DNA from: Rhodocista pekingensis
GTDB taxonomy: Bacteria; Pseudomonadota; Alphaproteobacteria; Azospirillales; Azospirillaceae
Direction of reading: 5' to 3'
Length of the DNA stretch: 64,000 bases
NCBI RefSeq assembly: GCF_042665545.1
Contig: NZ_JBHTCM010000006.1
Span: forward strand, 209,748-273,747
The position numbers and the translations under genes are program-made. Below, in pieces: positions 7,079 to 15,131 of the stretch. Under the pieces are notes generated by a model. That model was given only the letters and a program-made list of their open reading frames with translations, was not told the DNA's origin and ran no database searches. Numbering within the stretch: the stretch's first letter is position 1; each line of letters begins with the position of its first letter.

Positions 7079-8521
7079 ATGACCGAGAAGAAAGCGATGC
7101 TGGGCCACAAGGTCCGCCGGCTGCGCCGCGACCTGAAGCTGACCCAGGCCCAGATGGCGGACGAGCTGGGAATCAGCCCCAGCTATCTGAACCTGATCGA
7201 ATCGAACCAGCGGCCCCTGACCGTGCCGCTGCTGCTGAAGATCGGCCAGATCTACGACGTGGACCTCTCCACCTTCGCCGAGACGGACGAGACCCGCCTC
7301 GTCGCCGGGCTGAAGGAGGTGTTCGCCGATCCGCTGTTCGAAACCAGCGACATCAAGAACCAGGACATGAAGGAGCTTGCGGCCGTCGCCCCCACCCTGG
7401 GGCAGGCGGTGGTGCAGCTCTACCGCGCCTACCGCGAGGCGCGGCAGGACCTCTCTGTCCTGGCCGAGAGCATGGCCGACGGCGACAAGCTCCAGACCCA
7501 GAGCGTGCAGGCCTTCCCGCAGGAGGAGGTGGGGGAGTTCTTCCAGGCCAACGCCAACCATTTCCCCGATCTGGAGATCATGGCCGAAAGCCTCTGGATC
7601 GACGGCGACCTGGATGCGGGCGACCTCTACGGCAGTCTGGCGACGCATCTCCAGAAGCGGCACGGCGTGCGGGTGAAGCTGATGCCGGTGGAGGTGATGG
7701 GCGGCACGGTCCGGCGCTACGACCGGCACTCCAAGCGGGTGCTGGTCTCGGAGATGCTGCCGCCGACCGGGCGCACCTTCCAGCTTGCCGCCCAGCTCGC
7801 CCTGCTGCGCCACCGCGACGTGCTGGACGGCATCGTGGAGCAGGGCGCCTTCGCCAGCGACGAGGCGAAGCGGCTGGCCCTGATCGGGCTGGCCAGCTAT
7901 TTCGCCGCGGCGGTGATGATGCCCTACGGCCGCTTCCTGGAGGCGGCGAAGGCGCTGCGCTACGACCTGGAAATCCTGATGCACCGCTTCGTCGCCAGCT
8001 TCGAGCAGGTGGCGCACCGGCTGACGACGCTGCAACGGCCGGGGGCGAAGGGCGTGCCCTTCTTCTTCCTGCGCATCGACAATGCCGGCAACATCTCCAA
8101 GCGGTTCAGCGCCCTGCCCGCCTTCCACTTCGCCCGTTTCGGCAGCGCCTGCCCGCGCTGGAACGTGCACGACGCCTTCCGCATGCCCGGCGCGATCCAG
8201 ACCCAGCTCGCGCAGCTTGCCGACGGAACCGTCTACTTCTCCGTCTCGCGCCGCGTGGTGAAGGCCGGCGGTGGCTGGAAGAACCCGGCCCGGCAGTTCG
8301 CCATCGCGCTGGGCACCGACATCGCCCATGCCGGCCAGCTCGTCTATGCCGACGGGGTGGACCTGCACAACAAGGCGGCGGCGACGCCGATCGGCGTCAA
8401 CTGCCGCCTCTGCCCCCGGCTGGACTGTACCCAGCGCGCCTTCCCGCCGCTGAACCACCGGCTGGAGGTGGACGAGAACATCCGCGGCCTCAGCAGCTAC
8501 GTGGCGGTGGGCGAGGTCTGA
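7079..8521 (+). CDS. RamB/ScfR-like XRE-family regulator with DUF2083 domain
   Basis: A 480-residue transcription factor. An XRE helix-turn-helix lies near residues 10-65 (LTQAQMADELGISPSYLNLI), then an ImmA/IrrE-like middle region without an HExxH metal motif, then a C-terminal DUF2083-type domain. A cysteine group (CRLCPRLDC) lies near the end. This architecture defines the short-chain fatty acyl-CoA regulator group, which includes RamB of Corynebacterium (aceA/aceB control) and PccR of Rhodobacter. Its location beside isocitrate lyase and malate synthase makes it their likely regulator, sensing an acyl-CoA; that link is inference. I found no exact TTTGCAAA box, the motif known for the group, in the aceA upstream region. 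A start six codons later is also possible. Confidence 0.85.
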   Translation: MTEKKAMLGHKVRRLRRDLKLTQAQMADELGISPSYLNLIESNQRPLTVPLLLKIGQIYDVDLSTFAETDETRLVAGLKEVFADPLFETSDIKNQDMKELAAVAPTLGQAVVQLYRAYREARQDLSVLAESMADGDKLQTQSVQAFPQEEVGEFFQANANHFPDLEIMAESLWIDGDLDAGDLYGSLATHLQKRHGVRVKLMPVEVMGGTVRRYDRHSKRVLVSEMLPPTGRTFQLAAQLALLRHRDVLDGIVEQGAFASDEAKRLALIGLASYFAAAVMMPYGRFLEAAKALRYDLEILMHRFVASFEQVAHRLTTLQRPGAKGVPFFFLRIDNAGNISKRFSALPAFHFARFGSACPRWNVHDAFRMPGAIQTQLAQLADGTVYFSVSRRVVKAGGGWKNPARQFAIALGTDIAHAGQLVYADGVDLHNKAAATPIGVNCRLCPRLDCTQRAFPPLNHRLEVDENIRGLSSYVAVGEV

Positions 8522-8606
8522 CGGTCCTGGGCGCGCCGGCTGCGGCGTGGTAGGATCGCGGACCGCGGAGATGCCTGCACCCCAGGACGCCTGTCTGGAG
8601 ACGCCC

Positions 8607-9266
8607 ATGGCCGCGCCCGCCCGCAGCCCCCGGCACGACCCGCCCCGCATGACGGTGGCGGAATTCCTGGCCGCGCCGCTCGCCCCCGGACGGCGCTGGG
8701 AGCTGATCGACGGCGCGCCGGTCTCCCAGGCTTCGCCGCACAAGCGCCATGGTGCCCTGCAAGGGGCCCTGGTCCGCCATCTGGGCAATGCCCTGGAGGG
8801 CCGGCACGGCCGGGCCGGTCCCTGCCGGCCGGTGACCGAGGCGGGCATCCGCACGCGCCTGGACCCGGAGCACAATTACCGGGTCGCGGACATCGCCGTG
8901 ACCTGCGAGCCGTTCGGCCCCGACGATCCGCCCTGGGTCGAGGCGCCGGTGCTGATCGTGGAGATCCTCTCCCCCGGCCAGGAGCGGGAGCAGCGGGCCA
9001 AGCTGCACCTGTTCGCCGCCCTGCCGACCGTGCGGGAGATCCTGTTCCTGGACAGCCGGGCCGTGCGGGCGGAACTGCACCGCCGCGCCCCCGATGGCGG
9101 CTGGCCGCCCGCGCCCGCCCTGCTGGCGGGGGAGGAGGCGGTGCTGCGGCTGGAGACGGCGGGGCTGGAGCTGCCGCTCGCCCGCCTCTACGAGGGGCTG
9201 GGCCTGGAAGCGGACCTTGAACGGGATGCCGCCGGTGAGGCCGCCGATCGGGCCGACGCGGACTGA
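8607..9266 (+). CDS. Uma2-family (DUF820) putative endonuclease
   Basis: A 219-residue protein of the Uma2/DUF820 family, which has a PD-(D/E)XK nuclease-like fold. Visible blocks are the N-terminal 'MTVAEFLAAPLAPGRRWELI' entry, 'YRVADIAVTC' with the core Asp, and 'PVLIVEILSPGQEREQ', the E-x-L-S block, followed by 'KLHLFAALPTVREILFLDS'. The function of the family is not settled; members often occur in many copies per genome. The start was placed at the ATG with GGAG six bases upstream. It stands between the regulator and a thymidylate kinase, with no sign of an operon partner. Confidence 0.8.
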   Translation: MAAPARSPRHDPPRMTVAEFLAAPLAPGRRWELIDGAPVSQASPHKRHGALQGALVRHLGNALEGRHGRAGPCRPVTEAGIRTRLDPEHNYRVADIAVTCEPFGPDDPPWVEAPVLIVEILSPGQEREQRAKLHLFAALPTVREILFLDSRAVRAELHRRAPDGGWPPAPALLAGEEAVLRLETAGLELPLARLYEGLGLEADLERDAAGEAADRADAD

Positions 9267-9383
9267 CGGCGCGCCGCCTTCCGGCTTGCCATCCTCCGCC
9301 GGAGCCGCCATTCCTGGGTGCCCTTCCCGGGATCTGCCGCAGCGGACGACCTTCCATGCCGATTTCCCCATGCTGACCGACCC

Positions 9384-10046
9384 ATGCTGATCGCCATTGA
9401 AGGCATCGACGGTGCCGGCAAGCGGACGCTGACCGAAGCCATCGCCGGCCTGCTGGCCGGGCGCGGCCTGACCTGCGCCGCCACCTCCTTCCCGCAGTAC
9501 GGCCGCACCCGTGCGGCGCGCGGGGTCCAGGAGCTGCTGAACCTGGGGCCGGAGGAGCTGGCCCGGATCGAACCGCGCGAGGCCGCCGCCTGGTACGCGC
9601 TGGACCGGTTCGAGAGCCGCGGCCTGCTGGCCGGGCTGCGCGCGGGCCACGACGTCGTGCTGATCGACCGCTGGATCGCCTCCAACATCGCCTACCAGCG
9701 CGCCCGCGCCCCCGTGGCGGAGGGGCCGGGGCTGGAGGCCTGGATCCTGGAGCTGGAGACGGGGCTCTACGGCCTGCCGGTGCCGGACGCCACGGTGCTG
9801 GTGGCGACGCCGGAGACGGCGGCGGCCGACCTGATCCGCCGCAAGGGCGGCCGCGACTACACGGACAAGGCGTTCGACGCGCTGGAGGCGAACCGCGCGC
9901 TCCAGGCGCGGGTGCTGGCCACCTACCACGACCTCGCCGCGCGCGGCGTGCTCGGCCGCTGGATCGTGCTGCACCCCGTCCGCGACGGCACCCTGCGCCC
10001 CCCCGCCGACCTCGCCGCCGAGGTCGTCGCGGCCCTGCTGCCGTAG
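9384..10046 (+). CDS. tmk: Thymidylate kinase, actinobacterial type
   Basis: Phosphorylates dTMP to dTDP with ATP. The 220-residue protein opens with MLIAIEGIDGAGKRTLTEA, where the P-loop carries GAGKRT rather than the usual GAGKST. It keeps FPQYGRT, and the motif DRWIASNIAYQRA replaces the usual DR(Y/F)xxSxxAYQG. GKRT and the DR-x-x-ASN-x-AY block are as in the Mycobacterium tuberculosis enzyme and unlike the standard proteobacterial Tmk, normally found beside holB. This gene is likely a second or alternative kinase, possibly acquired by transfer. It is followed after eight bases by xerD on the other strand. Confidence 0.8.
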   Translation: MLIAIEGIDGAGKRTLTEAIAGLLAGRGLTCAATSFPQYGRTRAARGVQELLNLGPEELARIEPREAAAWYALDRFESRGLLAGLRAGHDVVLIDRWIASNIAYQRARAPVAEGPGLEAWILELETGLYGLPVPDATVLVATPETAAADLIRRKGGRDYTDKAFDALEANRALQARVLATYHDLAARGVLGRWIVLHPVRDGTLRPPADLAAEVVAALLP

Positions 10047-10053
10047 CGGCCGG

Positions 10054-11055
10054 TCAGCCGCCCCGCCGCTTCGCCAGCGGGTGGTGCGTCTCCACCGTGC
10101 GGCGCAGGCGGTCGCCGGCGACATGGGTGTAGATCTGGGTCGTGCCGATGTCGGCATGGCCCAGCATCTTCTGCACGCTGCGCAGGTCGGCGCCGTGGTC
10201 CAGCAGGTGGGTGGCGAAGCAGTGGCGCAGGACGTGCGGGCTGACCTTGGCCGGGTCCAGCCCGACCTCCAGCGCCAGTTCCTTCATCAACTGCCCGAAT
10301 CTCTGCCGGGTCAGCACGCCGGCGGCGCTGCGCGAGGGGAACAGCAGCCCCTGCTGCCGCGCCTCGCGCCCCGGCACCATGAAGTAGGGCCGGTCGGGCA
10401 GGCAGGCGGCCAGCGCCTCCTTGGCCGGCTGCGACAGCGGCACCATCCGTTCCTTGCCGCCCTTGCCGCGGACCACCAGCGCGCGGCCGTCGCGGGTCAG
10501 CGCCGCCAGCGGCAGGCCCACCAGCTCGGAGACGCGCAGGCCGGTGGCGTAGAGCAGCTCCAGCAGGGCCGTCAGCCGCCGCCCCTCCGGCCCGCCGCGC
10601 CGGGCCGCCCCCTCCAGCAGCAGGGCGACGTCCGCCTCCGTCAGGATCTTCGGCAGGGGCCGGCCCGGCTTCGGCCCGTCCAGCACGGCGGCCGGGTCCT
10701 CCGCCCGCAGCCCCTCCGACACCAGGAAACGGTAGTACTGGCGCAGCGCCGACAGCCGCCGCGCCACCGTCCGCCCGGCCGAGGGCGCCTTGCCCGTGTC
10801 CCGGTGCAGATGCTCCAGATAGGCGCGCAGATCGTCGGTGGAGGCCCGGTCCAGCGCCGTGCCGCCGCGCTGCGCCGCCAGGAAGGCGGCCACGTCGCGC
10901 AGGTCGCGGGCATAGGCGTCGCGCGTGTTGGCGGCGGCGCCGCGCTCCGCCACCAGCATGGCCAGGAAGGCATCCACCCCGGGCGGCAGCGGCCGCGGCG
11001 GCGCCTTCGGCCGGCCGGGACGGGGGCCGGGCCGGGAGCCGGGGGCGCCCGCCAT
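10054..11055 (-). CDS. xerD: Tyrosine recombinase XerD
   Basis: Site-specific recombinase that, with XerC, resolves chromosome dimers at dif during division. The 333-residue protein has an N-terminal SAM-like DNA-binding domain (about 25-115) and a catalytic domain. The active residues are visible: Arg174 (ATGLRVSEL), Lys198 (GKGGKER), His274 and Arg277 (HVLRH), His300 (MLGH) and Tyr309 (QIYTH). The proline/arginine-rich N-terminal 22 residues are longer than usual. It is the last gene of a three-gene minus-strand set: the upstream gene stops at 11061, five bases away, and a GTG overlapping that stop (11064) is an alternative start. Next to aroK-aroB, as in other Rhodospirillales. Confidence 0.92.
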   Translation of the reverse strand: MAGAPGSRPGPRPGRPKAPPRPLPPGVDAFLAMLVAERGAAANTRDAYARDLRDVAAFLAAQRGGTALDRASTDDLRAYLEHLHRDTGKAPSAGRTVARRLSALRQYYRFLVSEGLRAEDPAAVLDGPKPGRPLPKILTEADVALLLEGAARRGGPEGRRLTALLELLYATGLRVSELVGLPLAALTRDGRALVVRGKGGKERMVPLSQPAKEALAACLPDRPYFMVPGREARQQGLLFPSRSAAGVLTRQRFGQLMKELALEVGLDPAKVSPHVLRHCFATHLLDHGADLRSVQKMLGHADIGTTQIYTHVAGDRLRRTVETHHPLAKRRGG

Positions 11056-11060
11056 GGCGG

Positions 11061-12893
11061 TCACGGCCCCAGCAGCGCCGCGGCGGCCTCGGTGGCGACG
11101 CGGCGCCCGGCCTCGCCCAGCCCCGCCCCGGACAGGTGCAGGGCGGCATGGGTGGCGACCAGGGGCGGCACGCCCGCCGGCCCGTCGGTGCCCAGCAGGT
11201 GCAGCGCCAGCAGCGCCGCTTCCCCCGGCCGGCGCTCCGCGGCTGCGGCCTCCAGCCGGTACCACAGCGTCGGGTCGGGCAGCACGCCGCGCTCCGCCGC
11301 GTCGCCGGGGGCGGTCAGGGTGCGCAGCCGCTGGGCCGGATCGACCGCCACGCCCGATGCCACCAGCAGGGTCAGCACGGCCCCGGCCTGCCGCCGGGCG
11401 GTGGCATCCTCCTCCACCCGGAACAGGTCCAGCCAGCCGGCAAGGTCCATCTCCCCCGGTGCGGACAGGCCGTTGACGGCGGCCAGCGGCCAGAGCAGCG
11501 CCCAGGCGGCCCGGGCCGCCGGCCTGCCGGAGGCTGCGTCGGCGCGCACCAGATCGACCCAGGGCCGGGCGAGATCGGGACGGCCCTGCACCAGCGCAAG
11601 CCGTGCCGCCGCCGGGGCGGCGGCCTGGGCGGCGGCCGTGGGCGGCAGCAGCGCGACCTGCTGCATCAGCAGCTCGCCATAGCCGCCGGACAGCAGGGTC
11701 ACGTCGCCGGCCGCGGCGGCCCGGGCCAGCAGGCCCGGCCGGTCGGCGGGGGCCGGTTCCCCTTCCAGGGCGCGGATCAGCAGCGCCCGCGCCTCCGCGC
11801 CCTTGCGCTTGCCGGCGGCGGACACCGGGTCCTTCAGCTCCTCCGGCGTCACCTTCACGGCCCGGTAGACCTGGGCGAGGTCGCGGCCGGACAGCGCGCC
11901 CAGCGCCGCCGCCCGCTCCGCCGCCGCCAGCCGCACGGGCACGGGCGTGTCCGTCGCCTGGGCCACGGCGGCCAGAGCGGCGGGGCTGTCCACCGTCACC
12001 TCGCCGGCGAAGCCGCGCCCCGCGGCGCGGATCAGGGCGAGCTGCGGCAGCGTCGGCTGGGCGATGCCCTTCACGGGCGCCTTGGTTCCGGCCGCCGCGC
12101 CCTCGGCAAGGCGGAAGAACAGGTCGTCCTTCTCCCCCTGCTCGCGCAGCAGGTCGATCCCCAGGGTCACGCCGCCCGCCTGTCCGGCGCGGACCTGACA
12201 GGCGATCTGCACCTTCTGCCATTCCGGATGGCGGAAGCGGGCCAGCAGGTCCGGCGCCTTGGCACAGGCGGCGTCAGCGGCCGCGGCATCGCCGGCCAGG
12301 AGCTGCGTCAGCATCCAGGCGCGGGCGGCATCCTCGTCCTCCAGGGCGGCGGGGGCGGCATCGGCCAGGGCGGCGGCGGCGGCCGCATCGCCCGTGCGGG
12401 CCAGCGCCTCCAGCCGCAGCGCGGTCAGGCCGCGCGGCCCGCCCTCGCCCCGGGGCGGCACGGCACGGCTCAGCAGCAGGCGGCGGGCCAGGTCGCGCGC
12501 GGCGCCCGAGGCCAGGCGGTCGGGCAGGCCGGCCAGCAGCCGCTCCACCGTGGCCCGTGGCGTCGCCGCCCAGAGATCGGCGGGCAGCCCGCCCGAGGCG
12601 GGGTCCAGCGCCCCGCCGCCATCGGCCGACAGGGTGCCCAGCGTCTCCACCTCGATGCCCGCGGGGGCGCGGCCGACGGAGACCTCCGGTCCCGGCTCCG
12701 GCAGATCGGGCCGGAAGAAGCCGTCCCCCTGGGGCGGCCCCAGCCGCATCGGCCCGCCGGGCGGCGGGGTTGCCGGCCGGGACGCCGGCACCTGTGCCAT
12801 GGCCGTAGCGGGCAGCGCCACGGCACCGGCAAGCAGCAGGGCGGCCAGCCGGCGCGCGCGGGGGGCGGGGGGCTCAGCCGCCGAAGCGTTCAT
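11061..12893 (-). CDS. Secreted alanine-rich helical protein, unknown function
   Basis: A 610-residue protein with a signal peptide (hydrophobic run LAALLLAGAVALPATAMAQ, likely cleaved after Ala33 or nearby) and a proline-rich linker. The long, alanine-rich, helical body resembles tandem TPR/SEL-like helical hairpins without a clear repeat consensus. Two cysteines near 212-235 could form a bond in the periplasm. Homologues in this position beside xerD/aroK occur in related bacteria, some labelled 'antifreeze' only because of their alanine content; that label has no support here. It overlaps the 46-codon gene upstream by 20 bases, suggesting translational coupling, and is followed by xerD. Confidence 0.7.
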   Translation of the reverse strand: MNASAAEPPAPRARRLAALLLAGAVALPATAMAQVPASRPATPPPGGPMRLGPPQGDGFFRPDLPEPGPEVSVGRAPAGIEVETLGTLSADGGGALDPASGGLPADLWAATPRATVERLLAGLPDRLASGAARDLARRLLLSRAVPPRGEGGPRGLTALRLEALARTGDAAAAAALADAAPAALEDEDAARAWMLTQLLAGDAAAADAACAKAPDLLARFRHPEWQKVQIACQVRAGQAGGVTLGIDLLREQGEKDDLFFRLAEGAAAGTKAPVKGIAQPTLPQLALIRAAGRGFAGEVTVDSPAALAAVAQATDTPVPVRLAAAERAAALGALSGRDLAQVYRAVKVTPEELKDPVSAAGKRKGAEARALLIRALEGEPAPADRPGLLARAAAAGDVTLLSGGYGELLMQQVALLPPTAAAQAAAPAAARLALVQGRPDLARPWVDLVRADAASGRPAARAAWALLWPLAAVNGLSAPGEMDLAGWLDLFRVEEDATARRQAGAVLTLLVASGVAVDPAQRLRTLTAPGDAAERGVLPDPTLWYRLEAAAAERRPGEAALLALHLLGTDGPAGVPPLVATHAALHLSGAGLGEAGRRVATEAAAALLGP

Positions 12894-13014
12894 TGGGGAT
12901 CACCCGCTCGACCGGCGCCGCGGGCGGCGGCATGTCCCAGGTCGCAAGGAAGACGACGCCGCCGATGACGAGGATCAGCACCAGCAGCAGGAGGATCTGG
13001 ATCAGCTTGCTCAT
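12874..13014 (-). CDS. Tiny single-span membrane protein (46 residues)
   Basis: MSKLIQILLLLVLILVIGGV begins a single membrane helix (about 4-26) and is followed by a short proline-rich tail ending IPNERFGG. It is the first gene of a minus-strand set and its last 20 bases overlap the start of the 610-residue secreted protein, a sign of translational coupling. The helix with a short polar tail, the conserved-looking ending and the overlap argue that it is real. Function unknown; perhaps an inner-membrane partner of the secreted protein. Confidence 0.65.
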   Translation of the reverse strand: MSKLIQILLLLVLILVIGGVVFLATWDMPPPAAPVERVIPNERFGG

Positions 13015-13289
13015 GACTCGGTACGTTGGTCGCGGACACCGTTCCCGGTGCGGGGGACCCCGGCCACGGGGATGGACAGAACGCGGCCGGGTGCTTAAGG
13101 ATCGCAGCCGGGGTGCCATCCTGGACCGGGACCGTGGCGGTTCCGCGGCGGCCCCGACCGGAGCCCGAAGCCCGGATCTGGCAGCCCGACCGGAGAGACG
13201 CCGCATGCCTCGCCCCGCGCCCACTCTACCGTCCGCCTTCCGGCGTGGCAACGCCACCTCCGGCGGCGCCCGGCGGGAGGGCTGAGGGC

Positions 13290-13886
13290 ATGGCGCAGCA
13301 TCCGCCCTTCGTCCCGCCCCGGACCCTCGTGCTCGTCGGCCTGATGGGGGCCGGCAAGACCAGCATCGGCAAGCGGCTGGCAGCAAAGCTGCACCTGCCC
13401 TTCGTCGATGCCGACCACGAGATCGAATCGGCCGCCGGTTGCACCATCCAGGAGATCTTCGACCGCTTCGGCGAAGCCCAGTTCCGCGACGGCGAACGGC
13501 GCGTGATCGCGCGCCTGCTGGAGGGGCCGGTGCGGGTGTTGTCCACCGGCGGCGGCGCCTTCATGCATCCGGAGACGCGCGCCCTGATCCGCGGGCGCGG
13601 CCTCTCGGTCTGGCTGCGCGCACCTCTGGACCTGCTGGTGGCGCGCACCGGCCGGCGCGACAACCGGCCGCTGCTGAAGCAGGGCAACCCGCGCGACATC
13701 CTGGCCGCCCTGATGGCGCAGCGCTATCCCGTCTATGCCGAGGCGGACATCACCGTGGACAGCGACGAACGCCCGCCGGAGGAAACGGCCGAGCGGGTGC
13801 TGACGGCGCTGCGCCACCATCTCGCGGCGGCGGCCGTGCCGGCGGACGGCGCGGCCGGGCCGGACGGTCTGGAACGGGACGCATGA
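13290..13886 (+). CDS. aroK: Shikimate kinase
   Basis: Phosphorylates shikimate at the 3-hydroxyl in aromatic amino acid synthesis. The 198-residue protein has the P-loop GLMGAGKTS near residues 18-26, the shikimate-binding 'DADHEIE' and 'FRDGERRV' blocks, the 'STGGGAF' loop and a lid with 'RRDNRPLL'. The ATG follows GGGAGG/GAGGG sites; upstream in-frame codons show no conserved sequence. Its stop overlaps the aroB start (ATGA), the usual aroK-aroB coupling. Confidence 0.95.
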   Translation: MAQHPPFVPPRTLVLVGLMGAGKTSIGKRLAAKLHLPFVDADHEIESAAGCTIQEIFDRFGEAQFRDGERRVIARLLEGPVRVLSTGGGAFMHPETRALIRGRGLSVWLRAPLDLLVARTGRRDNRPLLKQGNPRDILAALMAQRYPVYAEADITVDSDERPPEETAERVLTALRHHLAAAAVPADGAAGPDGLERDA

Positions 13887-15031
13887 CCATGTCGGACAAC
13901 GGGGCGGCGGAAACCACCGTGCGGGTGGATCTCGGGGCGCGCAGCTACGACATCCTGATCGGCCCCGGCCTGATCGCCCGCGCCGGGCGCCACATCGCGG
14001 ACCGGCTGCCCGGCCGGCCGCTCCTGGTGCTGACCGACGCGACCGTGGCCGGGCACCATCTCCGCCCCCTGCTGGACGGGCTCGCCGCTGCCGGGGCCGC
14101 GGTGGCGGAACCGCTGGTCGTGCCGGCGGGCGAGGCCAGCAAGGAGATGGGCCGGCTGGCCGAGGTGATGGACGGGCTGCTCGACCGCGGCGTGGAGCGC
14201 CGCTCCGTCCTGGTGGCGCTGGGCGGCGGCGTCGTCGGCGACCTGGGTGGTTTCGCCGCCGCCATCGCGCTGCGCGGCATCGACTTCGTGCAGGTGCCGA
14301 CCACGCTGCTGGCGCAGGTGGACAGCTCGGTCGGCGGCAAGACGGGGGTGAACTCCCGCCACGGCAAGAACCTGATCGGCGCCTTCCACCAGCCCCGGCT
14401 GGTGCTGGCCGACACGGCCGCGCTCGACACCCTGCCGCGGCGGGAGCTGCTGGCCGGCTATGCCGAGGTGGTGAAGTACGGGATGATCGACCGGTCGGAC
14501 TTCTTCGACTGGCTGGAGGCGCACGGGTCCGCCGTCGTCGCCGGCGACGCGGTGGCGCGCGCCCACGCCATCCGCGTGAGCTGCGAGGCCAAGGCCGCCA
14601 TCGTGGCGGCGGACGAGACGGAAAGCGGCCTGCGCGAACTGCTGAATCTGGGCCACAGCTTCGGCCATGCGCTGGAGGCGGAGGCCGGCTACGGCAGCAC
14701 GCTGCTGCACGGGGAGGCGGTCGCCATCGGCATGGTGATGGCCTTCGACCTGTCGGTGCGGATGGGGCTCTGCCCGGCGGCGGATGCCCGGCGCCTGCGC
14801 GACCATCTGGCCGCCGCCGGGCTGCCGGTGACCGCGGCACCGCTCCGGGCGGCCCTGCCCGGCGGGGACTGGAGCCCGGCTCGCCTGCTCGCCCACATGG
14901 CGAAGGACAAGAAGGTCCGCGACGGCCGCCTGACCTTCATCCTGGCCCGCGGCATCGGCCGCGCCTTCCGCTGCCGCGACGTGGCGGAAGCCGACGTCGT
15001 CGCCGTGCTGGCGGAGAGTCTGGCCGGGTAG
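13883..15031 (+). CDS. aroB: 3-dehydroquinate synthase
   Basis: Converts DAHP to 3-dehydroquinate using NAD and a divalent metal, the second shikimate-pathway step. The 382-residue protein has 'ALGGGVVGDLGGFAAA' (NAD region), 'QVPTTLLAQVDSSVGGKTGV', 'EVVKYGMI' and the metal-binding histidines in 'NLGHSFGHALE' and 'LLHGEAVAIGM'. The start ATG overlaps the aroK stop; a second ATG two codons later (13889) is also possible. Confidence 0.95.
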   Translation: MTMSDNGAAETTVRVDLGARSYDILIGPGLIARAGRHIADRLPGRPLLVLTDATVAGHHLRPLLDGLAAAGAAVAEPLVVPAGEASKEMGRLAEVMDGLLDRGVERRSVLVALGGGVVGDLGGFAAAIALRGIDFVQVPTTLLAQVDSSVGGKTGVNSRHGKNLIGAFHQPRLVLADTAALDTLPRRELLAGYAEVVKYGMIDRSDFFDWLEAHGSAVVAGDAVARAHAIRVSCEAKAAIVAADETESGLRELLNLGHSFGHALEAEAGYGSTLLHGEAVAIGMVMAFDLSVRMGLCPAADARRLRDHLAAAGLPVTAAPLRAALPGGDWSPARLLAHMAKDKKVRDGRLTFILARGIGRAFRCRDVAEADVVAVLAESLAG

Positions 15032-15131
15032 GCCCTGCCCGTCCGTCCGGCGTTCCCTTTCCCGCGCGTCTCCGCGATAGTGGCGCCGCCATTCCGCCGC
15101 CATTCCGCCGCCACCGCCGTGAAGGGGCTCC

